From positions 3,658,001-3,722,000 of the forward strand of contig JALGAS010000005.1 in assembly GCA_023078685.1 (NCBI GenBank): a stretch of 64,000 bases of DNA, read 5' to 3'. Both the position numbers and the translations under genes were made by a program. The notes under the pieces are model-generated. The model did no database searches. It saw only the letters and a program-made list of their open reading frames with translations, and had not been told where the DNA came from. Numbering within the stretch: the first letter of the stretch is position 1; each line of letters begins with the position of its first letter. The DNA comes from Neopestalotiopsis rosae. Its lineage: Eukaryota > Ascomycota > Sordariomycetes > Amphisphaeriales > Sporocadaceae. Shown piece after piece: positions 21,208 to 32,310 of this stretch.

Positions 21208-22917
21208 TTACCAGCCACCGGCAGTAGGGGCCCAATCCTGCTGGCCTGCACCGTAGTCATCTGTGGTCTGATCTCCACCATGGTCGTTCATGGCCTGAGA
21301 AGGTCCACCGTAGTTGTCTCCAGCGTCGCCATCAATGTCCTCAGTGGGAACAGGCTGCTTGCAGCGGACCTTGGTGTGACCCATCTCACCGCAGTTGGAA
21401 CACTTGACTCGGGAATCTGTAACAGGTGTAAGTACTCAATGATAGACAGTATGGAATTGCAATGAAATCACTCACAGTCACGGGGCTTTGGACACTCGCG
21501 TCCAGTGTGGCCCTCTGCATCGCAGTTGCGGCAGATGATCTTTCTCTCCTCAGTGCAGTCTTTGGCACGGTGGCCCTCCTGACCACAATTGTGGCATGCG
21601 CCACCACCGCCTCCTCCTTGAGGACAGTCGCGGGAGAAGTGACCCTCTGTCAGAAGTGTCAATATTCATGTTTGTTGGGCTCATGTTTGATAACTTACTC
21701 TCGCCACACTTGCGGCAATCAACATTGGCAGGGTTGGGAGGCTCGGGACCTTATGTATCATTAGCAAGAGACCTCAACAAAGGAAAACATACATTGCTTC
21801 GACTCACACTCAGAAGCCTTGTGGCCGGGCTGCTGGCAATTCTTGCAAGCGAACTTGTCGATGCGAGGTTGAGGGCCTGCTTTGTCAGAACAGCTTGAAA
21901 CTGAATATTTTCAAGTAAGGCAAACTTACAGTCGCGGACTCGATGACCCTCCTCTCCACAATGGAAGCACTTGACCACAGGCTGCTCCTTCTCGACCTTT
22001 TCCTCGGGACAATTCTTAGAAATGTGACCGTACTCCGAGCAGTTGGAGCACTTCATCTTGCCGCTATCAACCGGCTCACCAGCATCATTGAGGCGCTCCA
22101 TGTTCTCAGCGGCATCCTTGGGGAAGAACTGGCGCTCTCTCTCGCGAAGGGGCTTGTCCTCAAATCGGAAAGTGACTGTATACTTCTTTCCGAGGTTTCC
22201 CTGGAGGTCCATATTGGTCAAGGCGCCGACAAGCTGGGGCTTTTCAATGGCAATGATGTAGAGGGGATGGCCCTGATCGCGAAGGCCCTTCTCGACGGCC
22301 TGGTAGGTGGTCTCGGGAGTGGACTTGATGTACTCCTGGAAAGCCTCCTTCACATCATCCATGTCGCGGATCTTGGCTGCCTCAACCATCTTATCCCAAG
22401 CCTTATCTGCGTCAACGTCTTCAATGTGAGATCGATTAATGATGCGGGCGTTCTCGCACTCAACGGCCATGTGACCTGGTAAAATTAGAAAAGTTAGTCG
22501 ATTTGTAGTGATGATGAGGCGGCTATTCTACTCACCTTCCTGGCCACAGTTCTTGCAGGTCATGGGCGGGCGGTCGGGACAGTCGGCTGCGCGGTGTCCC
22601 TCCTTGCCACAGACGCGACACTCTCCAGTGAACTCACGCTCCACGCGAGGGTTAGGGCAGTCTGCCTTGTTGTGGCTATAATTGTAAGCAGGGTGATCCA
22701 GATGTTTCAACAACTGAGGAACAACTCACCCCTCCTCACCACAGTTGTAGCAGGCACCACGGGGACGATCTCCACCCTCACGATCTCCGGCGCCGAATCC
22801 GTTGTCGCCGCCATCGAAATTGGCATTGTCGTAACCAGCACCGGCGTTGAAGTTGTCATTGCCGCCACCAGTCCACTCGTCACCGCCACCATGGGCGTCA
22901 GTCTGGCCCCAAGACAT
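21208..22917 (-). CDS. CnjB-type zinc-knuckle (CCHC) nucleic-acid-binding protein
   Basis: Fungal proteins of this type are annotated as zinc-knuckle transcription factor CnjB. CCHC knuckles of CNBP/Gis2 kind bind single-stranded RNA or DNA, so a role in RNA metabolism or translation is likely but unproven. Seven exons: 22730-22917, 22536-22675, 21930-22475, 21808-21876, 21699-21749, 21476-21646, 21208-21416. They sum to 1,374 nt, or 457 residues. The N-terminal 50 residues are rich in Gly, Asp and Asn. At least seven CX2CX4HX4C knuckles follow, including [70 protein letters not shown] and [15 protein letters not shown] helical, charged block of about 150 residues separates knuckles 3 and 4. 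Five of the six introns interrupt a knuckle or split its cysteine codon. The stop TAA sits inside a perfect GTAAGT donor, so a further 3' exon cannot be excluded. Confidence 0.9.
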
Positions 22918-22927
22918 GGTTGCGTCT

Positions 22928-23521
22928 CTGTCTAGTCTGGTCAAGTTAGTCTGTGTGGTTTAGTCAAACGTTTTGACGCGGTCAGTTCCCGCTAGGGGGG
23001 AAGGGCGAATGACGATAAGGTTGTGAGTGAGGTGGGCTGAGGTCACCTCAGATGAGAGAGCTCAGGATAAATTGTAATGAGAAAAGAAAACGGTGCAGAA
23101 GAGCTGGATGGGAAGGCGCGCTCTGCGTTCGAAAGCCCACGAATACCCCACTACGAGTTCTGCTCTCAGTGTTTCGGAAGTGAAGGTGAGAAGCGTCGGT
23201 AAGAATACCAGAGACGAACCAACGCCTTCAAGTAACGGAAGTGATGGTGGGCAGTAGAGATGAATGAATTGGACGGAAAAGAGAGAAACGAAATAATGCT
23301 CCTTGGGTGGTTACTCATGCTAGTCTCGGTGGCATTTGTGGGTAGAGCTGCGCTTTGGTCCACCAGCGACGAGAATGTATTATTTTCTTGCCAAGAGAGG
23401 CACAGAAGTGACGGAGAAGAGAAAACAAAAAGGTAGAAGTGGGAGATGGGGGATCATGTGATATGTAGCGGAAAGGTGAGAGATCAAGAGAGAACCATGG
23501 CAAGATGGCGCGTTCACTTAC
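22928..23521 (-). other. probable 5'-UTR intron of the CnjB-type gene
   Basis: On the minus strand a GTAAGT donor follows CCGAGCCCAG at 23522. The acceptor CTAGACAG lies 10 nt before the start codon, with an ACTAACTT branch site upstream of it. The 594-nt interval has no conserved coding content. This is inferred from splice signals only. Confidence 0.5.
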
Positions 23522-26366
23522 CTGGGCTCGGCAATCGTTTGGAACTTTCGGGCTGCTGCAGAACCAACTTGTCTTTTGTCTCAACGATCAACCTGAAGAG
23601 TTGATAGAAGAGAGAAGATGGGTTGTCAAGAGAAGTGACGGGGAAAGAAATCCACTGGGCACAAAAGCTGGAAGCTGTGTGGCCAAAGGTCGTGTTGTGT
23701 TGAAGGGGAGAAATTTTGAAACAGCCCAACAGCCTGGGAAAGAATTAAATAGGGCGGCCACAAATTCGATGCCTGATTCTATCCAACCTGGATTCGGTCG
23801 ATGCCTCGAAGCTCAAGTCTCTGGACTAAAAAGTCGATAGGGCAACAGAAGTTCAGTGGCCGTCGGCTGGAGGATTTCAAGATATGCAGCTATGTACGCA
23901 GAGAGCCGACGAGCAGGTTCAAAATCTTATTGGATACCTACCTAGCTACGTTGGCGGCTTCCTGCAGCTGTCAAATATGCCTGGCCTGTGTTTGAGAAAC
24001 GAAGGAAGTTGCGAGTCACTGAAGTAGATGGGAAGGCACCCAAGTAGGTATGTTGTCATTTGGATGTCCTTACTTATGCACTCAACTTCCAGTGGAGAAG
24101 GTTGATCTTGCAGTGAATATTGATTGCATGCAACCATGGGCTCTGCACACTCTCGTTACATGTTGGACTATGACATTAAAGACATGTTGCCTTGTCTATC
24201 TGTTTTCATGTTATCTCTGGTGCACACATTGACCACTTTTTCATGGACGGATTTGATAGAGTCAGTGAATATGCCATGCATATAGGAACTCCATCCGTCC
24301 TCGGCGCTGATATAGAATTTCGCTACATATACCTGCTATGCTCTACCTTGGCATAACTTCTCAACTCTCAAGTTCCACTATTCTACTAACCCATTTTCGT
24401 CTCTTGATTTTCAGGTTGTAAAAAGTGCTAACTCTCCTCAAAGAAAATTTAAGATCCATCCATATATGCAGGAAAGAGACGCCGACTAAATTTGTTTTAC
24501 CCTGAACCTCTCATAGTAGACTGATGATGGACATTGAAGTGATTCTCAATAAATCATGCATGTGCGTATAGATCTACAACTGACTAGAATCATATTTCCA
24601 TTAGCCGATTACCTGTTTATTGAACAAGTGCCTCCTATTTCACTGACTTGTACTCGGGAAATTTTGCGTCTTCGTCAACGACGTTCGTTGATTTATGATA
24701 GTGAATCAACGATCAGTCATTAATTGCCTACAAATGAAAGGGATCGCAAAGATGAGGTGCAAACCAATCTCCAGCATCAACTTTATACGGATACTGTGTC
24801 ACATGACATCTATGCATGCAAGCATCGAGGTCGCGATTTCGCAACTCAGTCGCCAAACACCAAGACACGACCGAAATCGTGTGTAGTAGACGGGAGGACT
24901 TCACTAATAATTATGCTGAAATACTTGTAATTTCCAGTCATTTGCAGAGCATTGGATGTAAGGTCTCGAGGACCTTGGTACCACGTGAACACATCTTCAT
25001 CCAGCCTTTTACCTCACGCGAGTCAACACCAGAGTGCCATAGGATATGTCAGACCAAAGACTTCTCGCTGGAACGGACTCACGCTTGCTCTAACAATGAC
25101 CCCATTGGTGTCAATATTCCCAAATATGTACATGTCAACCATGAGAACGGACTAAAACCCGGTCTCGCGGAGTGATAACCGCCACGCCTGGAACGGGCCT
25201 TGGCTTCTTCGCTTGGCAGCCCTGACCGTGGACCCAGCTGTATAGTTTGGACATGCAGCGGCATTTTCGGGATGCGACCCTGAAGAACAAGAGATGCCAC
25301 ATCGGATGATGATTTAAGCGACCCGCCCGTCACTCGATATTGTTTCTCGAAGGTGCTGATGTGCCACAGGCATTAGATCTCCCTGGGCGTTTGCAAAAAA
25401 AACAGTTGCCGCTCATTGTTTTACTGTGTAGGTGCGCATCGGCCACCCTAGTCTTGGCCTGGGCTTTGGCTTGCCCGAAAAGAGCGATTCGGAGTCCCTG
25501 GCGCCGGCGTGATTGGCTGCCCAGAGGAGACGATTCACTTGCCGAAGAGCGGAGTCTACCTAGGTAATAAGTCGACACGGCACAGCGTTAATGACAACGC
25601 TCCCTTTTCATTCACAGATAACTGCTATGCCAGTGTAAAACCATAGTCGTAAAATTGCTGGAGTCATGTCATTGTCATGCAACGAAAAGCGAATCCCAGG
25701 TTTGCTAAGAACCAATTTTTTTTATTGGAGAGAAGGTAGCTCATGCTTCAGGGCGACTCCTTGCACAGGGGTTTGATTAGCTGAGTTTTGTATTGATGAT
25801 CTAGTATACATTCGCTAGCGCGTGCAACATTTAGAGGGCGTCCAACATCAAAAATGTCACTGCAGGTTCAAAAAGCTTGGCCATGCGCTTGTCACTTTTT
25901 CTCAACAGGCACAAACGAGGGGACCAAGTGGTGATCGGTTAACAGGCCACATCAATTTATCGCGTTCCCGTCATCCTTGCTGCAACGGGGTGCGGAGAAT
26001 CCCTCCCCTTCCTCCTCACTGTCAACTGATACTTAGTCCGCCTGTCCAGGGGCAAAGACTCTCCACTCCCCTTCAATATAGAGGGGCGGCATGCCTATTG
26101 ATGGAATTAAAAAGTTACACGACCCTGGGCACTTACATCAATCAGCTTCTTCCGTGAATTGGAGCAAATGACTAAGTCGACGCGAACCACACCATGATGG
26201 ATCGCTAGGTAGCTGCCGACTATGCGGCTCAAGTCTATACCCGACCGCATCCTTGCCATGGCAGAGTATAAGTAGCAGCACATTGGGACGCCGTCTTGAA
26301 GCGCTGCTTTCCTGCAAAGTTGACTCCACCGGTTTCTAGATACATTGTACTCTGGATATTCACAAG
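23522..26366. other. gene-free stretch with mannanase promoter at its right end
   Basis: About 2.8 kb, partly AT-rich (24000-24950), with no supportable gene. The longest frame (24816-25175, plus strand) lacks recognisable content. The right end carries the promoter of the mannanase gene, including a TATA-like TATAAG at 26267. GCGGAG at 25992 and CTCCAC at 26061 (GTGGAG on the other strand) fit the loose SYGGRG site of the carbon-catabolite repressor CreA/Cre1. Confidence 0.45.
26267..26272 (+). promoter_or_regulatory. TATA-like element of the mannanase gene
   Basis: TATAAG in the context GCAGAGTATAAGTAGC, 95 nt upstream of the mannanase start codon. That is a normal distance for a strongly inducible fungal secreted-enzyme gene. 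Confidence 0.5.
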
Positions 26367-27833
26367 ATGAAGTACTTTACAGGTCTTCTGGCTCTGGCTG
26401 CGGCTGCTTCGGCCCAGCAGCCTTTGTATGCGCAATGTGGAGGTCTCACCTGGACCGGCGCAACGACCTGTGTCTCTGGAGCCGTATGCCAAGTCCAGAA
26501 CGATTACTACTCACAATGCGTTCCTGGTGAGTCCTTGATTTTGCAACTTATAAGCAAAACTGCGAGTCTCTAATCATCAAAACAGGCACCGCTGCCACGA
26601 CAGCCACCTCCACCGCGGCTGCAACAACGACGAGCACAACTGCGCGTAGCTCTACGACGACTTCTGCCGCCACCACAACCACAAAGGCCACCACCACGAC
26701 GGCAGCGACCACCAGCACCAGGACGTCAACTGGAGCGTCCACGGCCACTGGATTCCCGAAGACAGACGGTCTGAAGTTCAACCTCGACGGCGTCACCAAG
26801 TACTACCCAGGAACCAACAGCTACTGGATCTCGTTCCTCACGAGCAACGACGACGTTGACTCGACGCTGGACGACCTGGTCGACAATGACCTGAAGATCC
26901 TGCGCATCTGGGGCTTCAACGACGTCAACACGGTCCCCACCGACGGGACCGTCTACTTCCAGTACCTGTCGTCCAGCGGCTCCACCATCAACACGGGCGC
27001 CGACGGCCTGGAGCGCCTCGACTACATCGTCTCGGCCGCCGAGGCCCGGGGCATCAAGCTGGTGATCCCCTTTGTCAACCAGTGGGACGACTACGGCGGC
27101 ATCCAGGCCTACGTCAACGCGTTCGGCGGCAGCAAGACGTCGTGGTACACCGACGCCGCCTCGCAGGCCCAGTACCAGGCCTACATCAAGGCCGTCGTCT
27201 CGCGCTTTGTCGACTCGCCCGCCATCCTGGCCTGGGAGCTCGGCAACGAGCCCCGCTGCAACGGCTGCGACACGAGCGTCATCTACAACTGGGCAAAGAC
27301 CACGTCCGAGTACATCAAGAGCCTCGACTCCAACCACCTGGTCACCACTGGTATCGAAGGGTTCGGTCTTCCCGGCGATGGATCGTATCCTTACACGTAC
27401 GGTGAGGGAACTGACTTTGTTGCCCTTTTGAACATCACGACTCTGGATTTCGCCACATTCCACTTGTACCCCAACTCCTGGGGTGAGGATTATGACTGGG
27501 GCAACGACTGGATCACGACTCACGGTGCTGCCTGCGCAGCGGCCGGAAAGCCATGCTTGTTCGAAGAGTGTAAGTCACTGGAAAAGCAGCCCGTATTTCG
27601 GGATTTCAGCTAACTTTATCGTAGATGGTGCACCGACCAACCACTGTTCCATTGAAGCACCATGGCAGGCGACCGCAATCAGCACAGAGGGTATTGCTGC
27701 AGATCTCTTCTGGCAGTTGGGAGTTACGCTCAGCTGGGGAAAGACCTCCGACGACGGCAACACCATCTTCACAAACACCTCGGACTGGACTTGTCTCGTC
27801 ACGGATCATGTTGCTGCTATCGATGCCTTGTGA
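26367..27833 (+). CDS. secreted endo-1,4-beta-mannanase, CBM1-linker-GH5
   Basis: A secreted enzyme that cuts internal beta-1,4 bonds of mannan and galactoglucomannan in plant walls. Exons 26367-26526, 26586-27569 and 27625-27833 give 450 residues. Order: signal peptide [16 protein letters not shown] (1-16); a fungal cellulose-binding CBM1 at about 18-54 ([15 protein letters not shown]...NDYYSQC, with its spaced Cys and aromatic residues); a Thr/Ser/Ala linker at about 55-95; then the GH5 mannanase domain. The acid/base glutamate is in WELGNEPRC and the nucleophile is expected in PCLFEEYG, which spans intron 2. ILRIWGFND and [10 protein letters not shown] are further GH5_7 signatures. Intron 1 falls exactly between CBM1 and linker. 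An N-terminal CBM1 resembles the Aspergillus ManF layout, whereas Trichoderma Man1 carries it C-terminally. Expression is expected to be inducible and carbon-repressed. Confidence 0.95.
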
Positions 27834-28527
27834 GCGCTGATATAAGCAACATGAGAGGCCGACCTGTCGAGGGGCCATGTCAGCCAGCACAAGCTTTTGA
27901 TTCACTTGTACATACTTTTAAATCTGTCAATACAACGTATCACCAACTCCATTTCATCCGGGCTGAAATTTTGCTTTGCTTCACGGTGAAAATTATGCGT
28001 TGAAGAATAATTCGATTTCAATAAACAGCATGTTGGCCATTGCTTTACCATTATAATTCGAGAAATCGTCCAATCATATTTGATATCGGTCTCGACCAGG
28101 CTGGTCCACGGCCATCGTAGGTGCTGGTCGAGGACCACTTATTGAACTATCTGTCCCTCGACCGCCGATCAATTATAATACACCAAGGTTTAGTACGGCG
28201 CTAGCGGCCACAAGCTCCGATCCGTATAGTATTACAGTACTTCTCCTTCCAAACTTCGGGCCGAAAGGCTTGTTTGGTGCACATGGGCGGCGCGCAGAGT
28301 TTCGATTGAGGATGACGCTCCTTGCTTTGGAAGCCAGGCTTTCGGAGCTTAACTTCAGACGCTCATTCAATACTGCACTGCGCCTGCAACATTTGGTCAA
28401 GGGCAGAGGCAGTCGGTCCTGCCTTACATGCTTCCTGGTTCTAGGCAAACTTCTTCGTCCTAGGCATGAACTCTGCAGTGGTCCGAAATCAAGGAATATG
28501 TGTATCATCTTATTGCAGCGGTATCTT
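27834..28527. other. convergent intergenic region, no gene seen
   Basis: About 700 nt between the 3' ends of the mannanase gene and a minus-strand membrane protein gene. Open frames here have no recognisable content and one is antisense to the neighbouring gene. Confidence 0.5.
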
Positions 28528-29103
28528 CTAGTGTGTGTGCAAGACCGCGGGAGCAGGCGTGGCGGGTGATACTCCATCATGCATGTTACCAGCTTGATTG
28601 GGTATATTGTGGCCATGTTGCGCTTCGCCATATGCTGGGAGCACCTGCGAAAGAGGCGTCATACTCGTATCGTGGGTTGTGTGTGAAGAAACGTAGTCGT
28701 GTAGCTCTATATCGTTGGAATTTTTCTGTGGCGGCGAGTATGCGGGCGGTGCCTCCCCGAGCTCATTTAAACCTTCTTCCCGACTGCCTATACCAATACC
28801 GACTCTTCTGCCGTTCCTTGGTCCGTCTCCAGCCCACTGCCAGCGTGTGTTTGTCGAACGTCGTACACGGTTAGGACCCAGTGCTTCCAGATCTCGCTGC
28901 AAAGCGACCATGCCATGCGAGGTTCTCTGCTTATTCCGCCTCCTGTAGCGGAATACGGTAATGACTATCGCGGCGACGACGAGTATGCAAATTGGCACGA
29001 GTATCCAGGCAAAAGGACTGGTGCCAACGTCGAAAGCACTACCTGACGAATCGCTGTCATCATTGCCAAGATTGGCGTTGTCTCCGGCCCCTCCAAAGGA
29101 CAT
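28528..29103 (-). CDS. single-pass membrane protein with PPxY motifs
   Basis: Single exon, 191 residues, family not recognised. A short acidic, Gly/Ser/Asp-rich N-terminus (about 1-28) is followed by one strong membrane span (about 30-52, WILVPICILVVAAIVITVF) and a basic stop-transfer RYRRRNKQR. This suggests a type I or III orientation with a cytosolic tail of about 140 residues. The tail holds PPAYSPP (about 118-124) and LPAY (about 153-156), which are PPxY and LPxY ligands for WW domains of Rsp5/Nedd4 ubiquitin ligases. That layout is known from yeast Rsp5 adaptors, so a role in membrane-protein sorting is a reasonable but untested guess. The start at 29103 is the first Met and has no in-frame alternative upstream. 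Confidence 0.75.
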   Translation of the reverse strand: MSFGGAGDNANLGNDDSDSSGSAFDVGTSPFAWILVPICILVVAAIVITVFRYRRRNKQRTSHGMVALQRDLEALGPNRVRRSTNTRWQWAGDGPRNGRRVGIGIGSREEGLNELGEAPPAYSPPQKNSNDIELHDYVSSHTTHDTSMTPLSQVLPAYGEAQHGHNIPNQAGNMHDGVSPATPAPAVLHTH

Positions 29104-30404
29104 GATGAGGAGTGTCGAAAACGTAGTGTTCCTCCCAGGGTCAAGTATGTGTAGGTTTGGGAGAAACTCGCCGCACCCCGTCGAGTCAAGCTATGACTGA
29201 AAGGGAGCGAAAGAGATTGAACGGCACCTCGATAGGTGATATAAAGACTAGAGCATGGTTAGAGAGCAAAGTCAATAAACTTTGAGACTCCCCGTTGATG
29301 GGTGGTTGGGGAATGGAGCTTTTTGCGACTATTTGCTGTGCTGCGCGCCAAAAGAAGTTGGAGCTTGCGTAATGCACCGATGAGGGACCAACCGCAACCG
29401 CCTTCAACAAGCCTGCCAACGAGGTCTGTGATGGGGAAAAGCACGTTGAACGGGACACAATATGCCGCCTCGGTGTGGTAGCAAGGAATGCGAAGCAAGA
29501 TCTATTTAAATGTGGTATGAAAATGGTCTGTCTATCTTACCAAGATATATGCTTTTGCGAAGCGATGACGTTTGCATCCAGTGGGATGGAGTATTCGGTA
29601 CTACAGAAATGTGGATCGGGGAGTAGCAATAATGCTACATTACTGCCCGGAAAGTTGATACCAGTGAAGGTTATTGCCGGTGGCCTTGACTGTTTCAGGA
29701 TCGCGAAGATACACCTCAACTTTAGAGGACCAAAGTCGATTTGGGCCACAATGTCGGTGGAAGATGGATCATCTACTAATTCGAGAAATTATAGAGTGAA
29801 GATTGGTGGTTTCGTAGGTAGATAGGTGGACGGAGGTATTCGTACAGTAGTTCCAAGATGGAATGCCGGTCGACCCGGCAGCAAGCACCCCTCCGCCTCA
29901 GTGCATGCCATGTGCGCAAGTTCCAGGACATCCCACAGGCTCGCTGGATTTTAGCTAAGGTTGTTTCTGCGATTGTAGCGCGAGCTTTAATCCCGAATGT
30001 TCCTACCAAAGACGTTGAATGCCTAGTACCCGACCCGACGTGCCTGCGCATCGAAACGTGGATGCGACTGTGCACAAGTGTGTATTTTGCCGTTGCTCCC
30101 CGGTGCCCACAAGGCGTTGCCAAGCACATGCATCCCGTATCTGCTTTATTGCATATGTTCTACGCCTAGTCTAGGTGGATCTCTTCTCTTCGCTTCTGCT
30201 GGCCATCACCAACATTCCACCCAGTATCCAAACCAACGTCAGCCAAGAAAGACATCTACAACCCCGTAGCATCACTGTATTCGCTATTGCCTGCTTGTTT
30301 CACGAATCAATTGAGCAATTTGACTCTTTGCTGTAGCGCAGCATATCTCCAAGATGCCGAAAGCGCGCAGAGGTAAGCTCTGTTCCGCATGATTCGGTGA
30401 AGAG
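29104..30404. other. divergent intergenic region, no gene seen
   Basis: About 1.3 kb upstream of both the PPxY membrane protein gene (-) and TFB5 (+). No frame longer than about 117 codons, and none with recognisable content. A short upstream frame at 30354-30392 lies just before TFB5. Confidence 0.5.
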
Positions 30405-30708
30405 ATGGCTGAGCCCAGAATAAAAGGTGTACTCGTCGAGTGCGATCCATCCATCAAATCAATCATCATGAACATCGACAGCGAAAACAACGAATATATT
30501 CTGCATGATCTTGATGATACACACCTACTCATTAACGAGAACAAGGTTCAAGATCTGAAGCGCAGGCTCGACGACGTAGGATGACTTACTGCGCAACTCC
30601 GTTTTCATGTCACTAACCATAATGCAGCGTCTCAAGGAGACCGTACAGGAGATTGAACGGGATTCAGACTCTGATCGGGACGTAAAGGAAGGGGAGAGGA
30701 GACGATAA
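30405..30708 (+). CDS. TFB5: TFIIH core subunit Tfb5 (GTF2H5/TTDA)
   Basis: Tfb5 is the smallest TFIIH subunit. It binds and stabilises Tfb2/p52 and supports the XPB ATPase in nucleotide-excision repair and transcription initiation. Exons 30405-30575 and 30628-30708 give 83 residues. The start MAEPRIKGVLVECDPSIKSI aligns directly with the yeast N-terminus (basic residues, then KG, then a CDPSIK block). HDLDDTHLLIN (about residues 33-43) is the second signature. The C-terminus is charged (ETVQEIERDSDSD) and extends past the domain. The 52-nt intron has a slightly weak donor (GTAGGA), a CACTAAC branch site and a GCAG acceptor. The gene is easily missed because neither exon exceeds 60 codons. 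An upstream ATG at 30354 opens a 12-codon frame that stops before this start. Confidence 0.93.
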
Positions 30709-30919
30709 ACTGTACTTGGGCTTCACACCTCGCTTTCAGTCATACATGCACTCCACGGCGTTTGGCGCATCGCATTTCCATCTCTATTCTTCAGCGAACA
30801 GTGTCAAATTCAGAGCCTATGGAACCATCTTTCCTGTAGCTCGGACTTGTACAGCTACTTTTTCGCCATTCACGGCTCGTCATTTTACAAGCTGTCATCA
30901 GTTCAGTCGGATCTTTCAA

Positions 30920-31878
30920 CTACAGTTTCTCGAATCGCGGCTTCGTCTTCTTCAGCCCGGATAACAAAGCAGCCTGAACATCATTTGCCTGAAGCATAGC
31001 AGAGTTCCAAACAGCTGTGTACTTGAGACCTATTCATACATCAGCAAACGAATCATCTCAAGACCCTTGGGAGAACAAAACTTACTGTCTGCAATGGTGT
31101 TGTCCCTGGCGTGGTTAATCAACTCCTTGGTTCCCTGCACAGCAATAGGACTCTTGGTGGCGATGAGACCAGCCAATTTAAAGGCGGCTTCAACCGTCTT
31201 GGCCTTGTTTTCGTATACCTGGCTCACGAAGCCAAACGCGAGGGCCTCGTCAGCGCCAAAGATTCTTGCAGACAGTGCGAGCTCCTTGACCCAAGAAAGG
31301 CTGCCAACAATCTTTGGCAATCTGCTTAGCGTGCCAATGTCAGCAGCCAGCCCAATATCGACTTCCTTGACGGCCAGCTTGACATCCTTTGAGCAGATTC
31401 TGATATCACAACACGATGACATGTCGATGGCTAGGCCAAGCGAGATGCCGTGGAGCACAGCGATCGTTGCTGTATGCTAGTCAGCAGCTGTCGACCGGTA
31501 GTGGTTACAAATGATTGACATACGCTTCTCGCACTTTTCAATCTTGCTGATCCATTCTTGAAACTCCAGTATGTGCCTTCGCGAAGAGTTGGCTACTCTT
31601 GCGCCATCCACTGGTGGCGGCTTGTTGATCCAGCTCTCACTCGCCGCCTGCACGTCCAATCCAGCAGTAAATGCTCGTTCGCCAGCGCCAGTCAAGACGA
31701 CAGCTCGCACATCAGGATCGTATGATAACTTGTCAAAAATCTGGCCTATTTCCACCCACATCGCCTCGTAGAAGGCGTTCAGTTTCTCAGGCCGGTTGAT
31801 TTCAACGTGAGCCACGAACTCGCTTGGGGATGACACATTGAAGTGCTTGAAGTGGGAGTAGCCTTGTAACGCAGACAT
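30920..31878 (-). CDS. delta(3,5)-delta(2,4)-dienoyl-CoA isomerase (ECH1 type)
   Basis: A crotonase-fold enzyme that converts 3,5-dienoyl-CoA to 2,4-dienoyl-CoA during beta-oxidation of odd-position unsaturated fatty acids, in peroxisomes or mitochondria. Exons 31524-31878, 31086-31469 and 30920-31029 give 282 residues. Diagnostic blocks are ERAFTAGLDV (about 68-77, oxyanion hole region), HGISLGLAIDMSSCCDIRIC, and KEVDIGLAADIGTLSRLPK, whose Glu and Asp are the catalytic acids of ECH1 and separate it from plain enoyl-CoA hydratases. The C-terminus ends PRFEKL. EKL is only a marginal PTS1 tripeptide, so peroxisomal targeting is uncertain. Introns are 31030-31085 and 31470-31523. It is divergent from UTP15, with 432 bp between start codons. 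Confidence 0.93.
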
Positions 31879-32310
31879 GGTCGTTGATGAATGAATGGAG
31901 ATGCCTGCTAATGTTGAAAAGATATAAACTAGAAGAAAATTGCAGGTACTAGCAAAAGTGTCCGCGGCTTTTGGTTTTGTAATAAATGGAATGCCAATAA
32001 CTCCTCCCCCAGAATGCGGTAAGCCAGTGCTATGCCTCGGCACGTTGCAGCAATATCTGGGGTTCTCCGCCGACCGTTCTGCACCGCGCCGACTTGGCCA
32101 GGGTAGTCAGTCGATCTTATCGATTACCGCGCTAACCCCACCACGGCTAAAGCATCGGTAGAAAATATCCAATTGACCGACGACCATAAAAAAAAAGTTG
32201 GAAAGTTCCCATAGGAAATTTTGACCTTAGCAGAATTGAGGCTCAACACTGCACGTAACTTCGTTCCAGACGGCACCAAGAAACGCCCTGCCTGTCGCAA
32301 ACCGTTCACA
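31879..32310. other. divergent promoter region, dienoyl-CoA isomerase / UTP15
   Basis: 432 nt between two start codons facing away from each other, so it must supply both promoters. An A run sits at about 32188-32196, about 115 nt upstream of UTP15. No TATA box is evident. Nothing else is seen. Confidence 0.5.

Noticed and set aside
26548..27523. Minus-strand frames of 83 and 265 codons across the mannanase
   Set aside because: Antisense to the Thr/Ser linker and GH5 domain; Val/Asp/Gly-rich and without a family.
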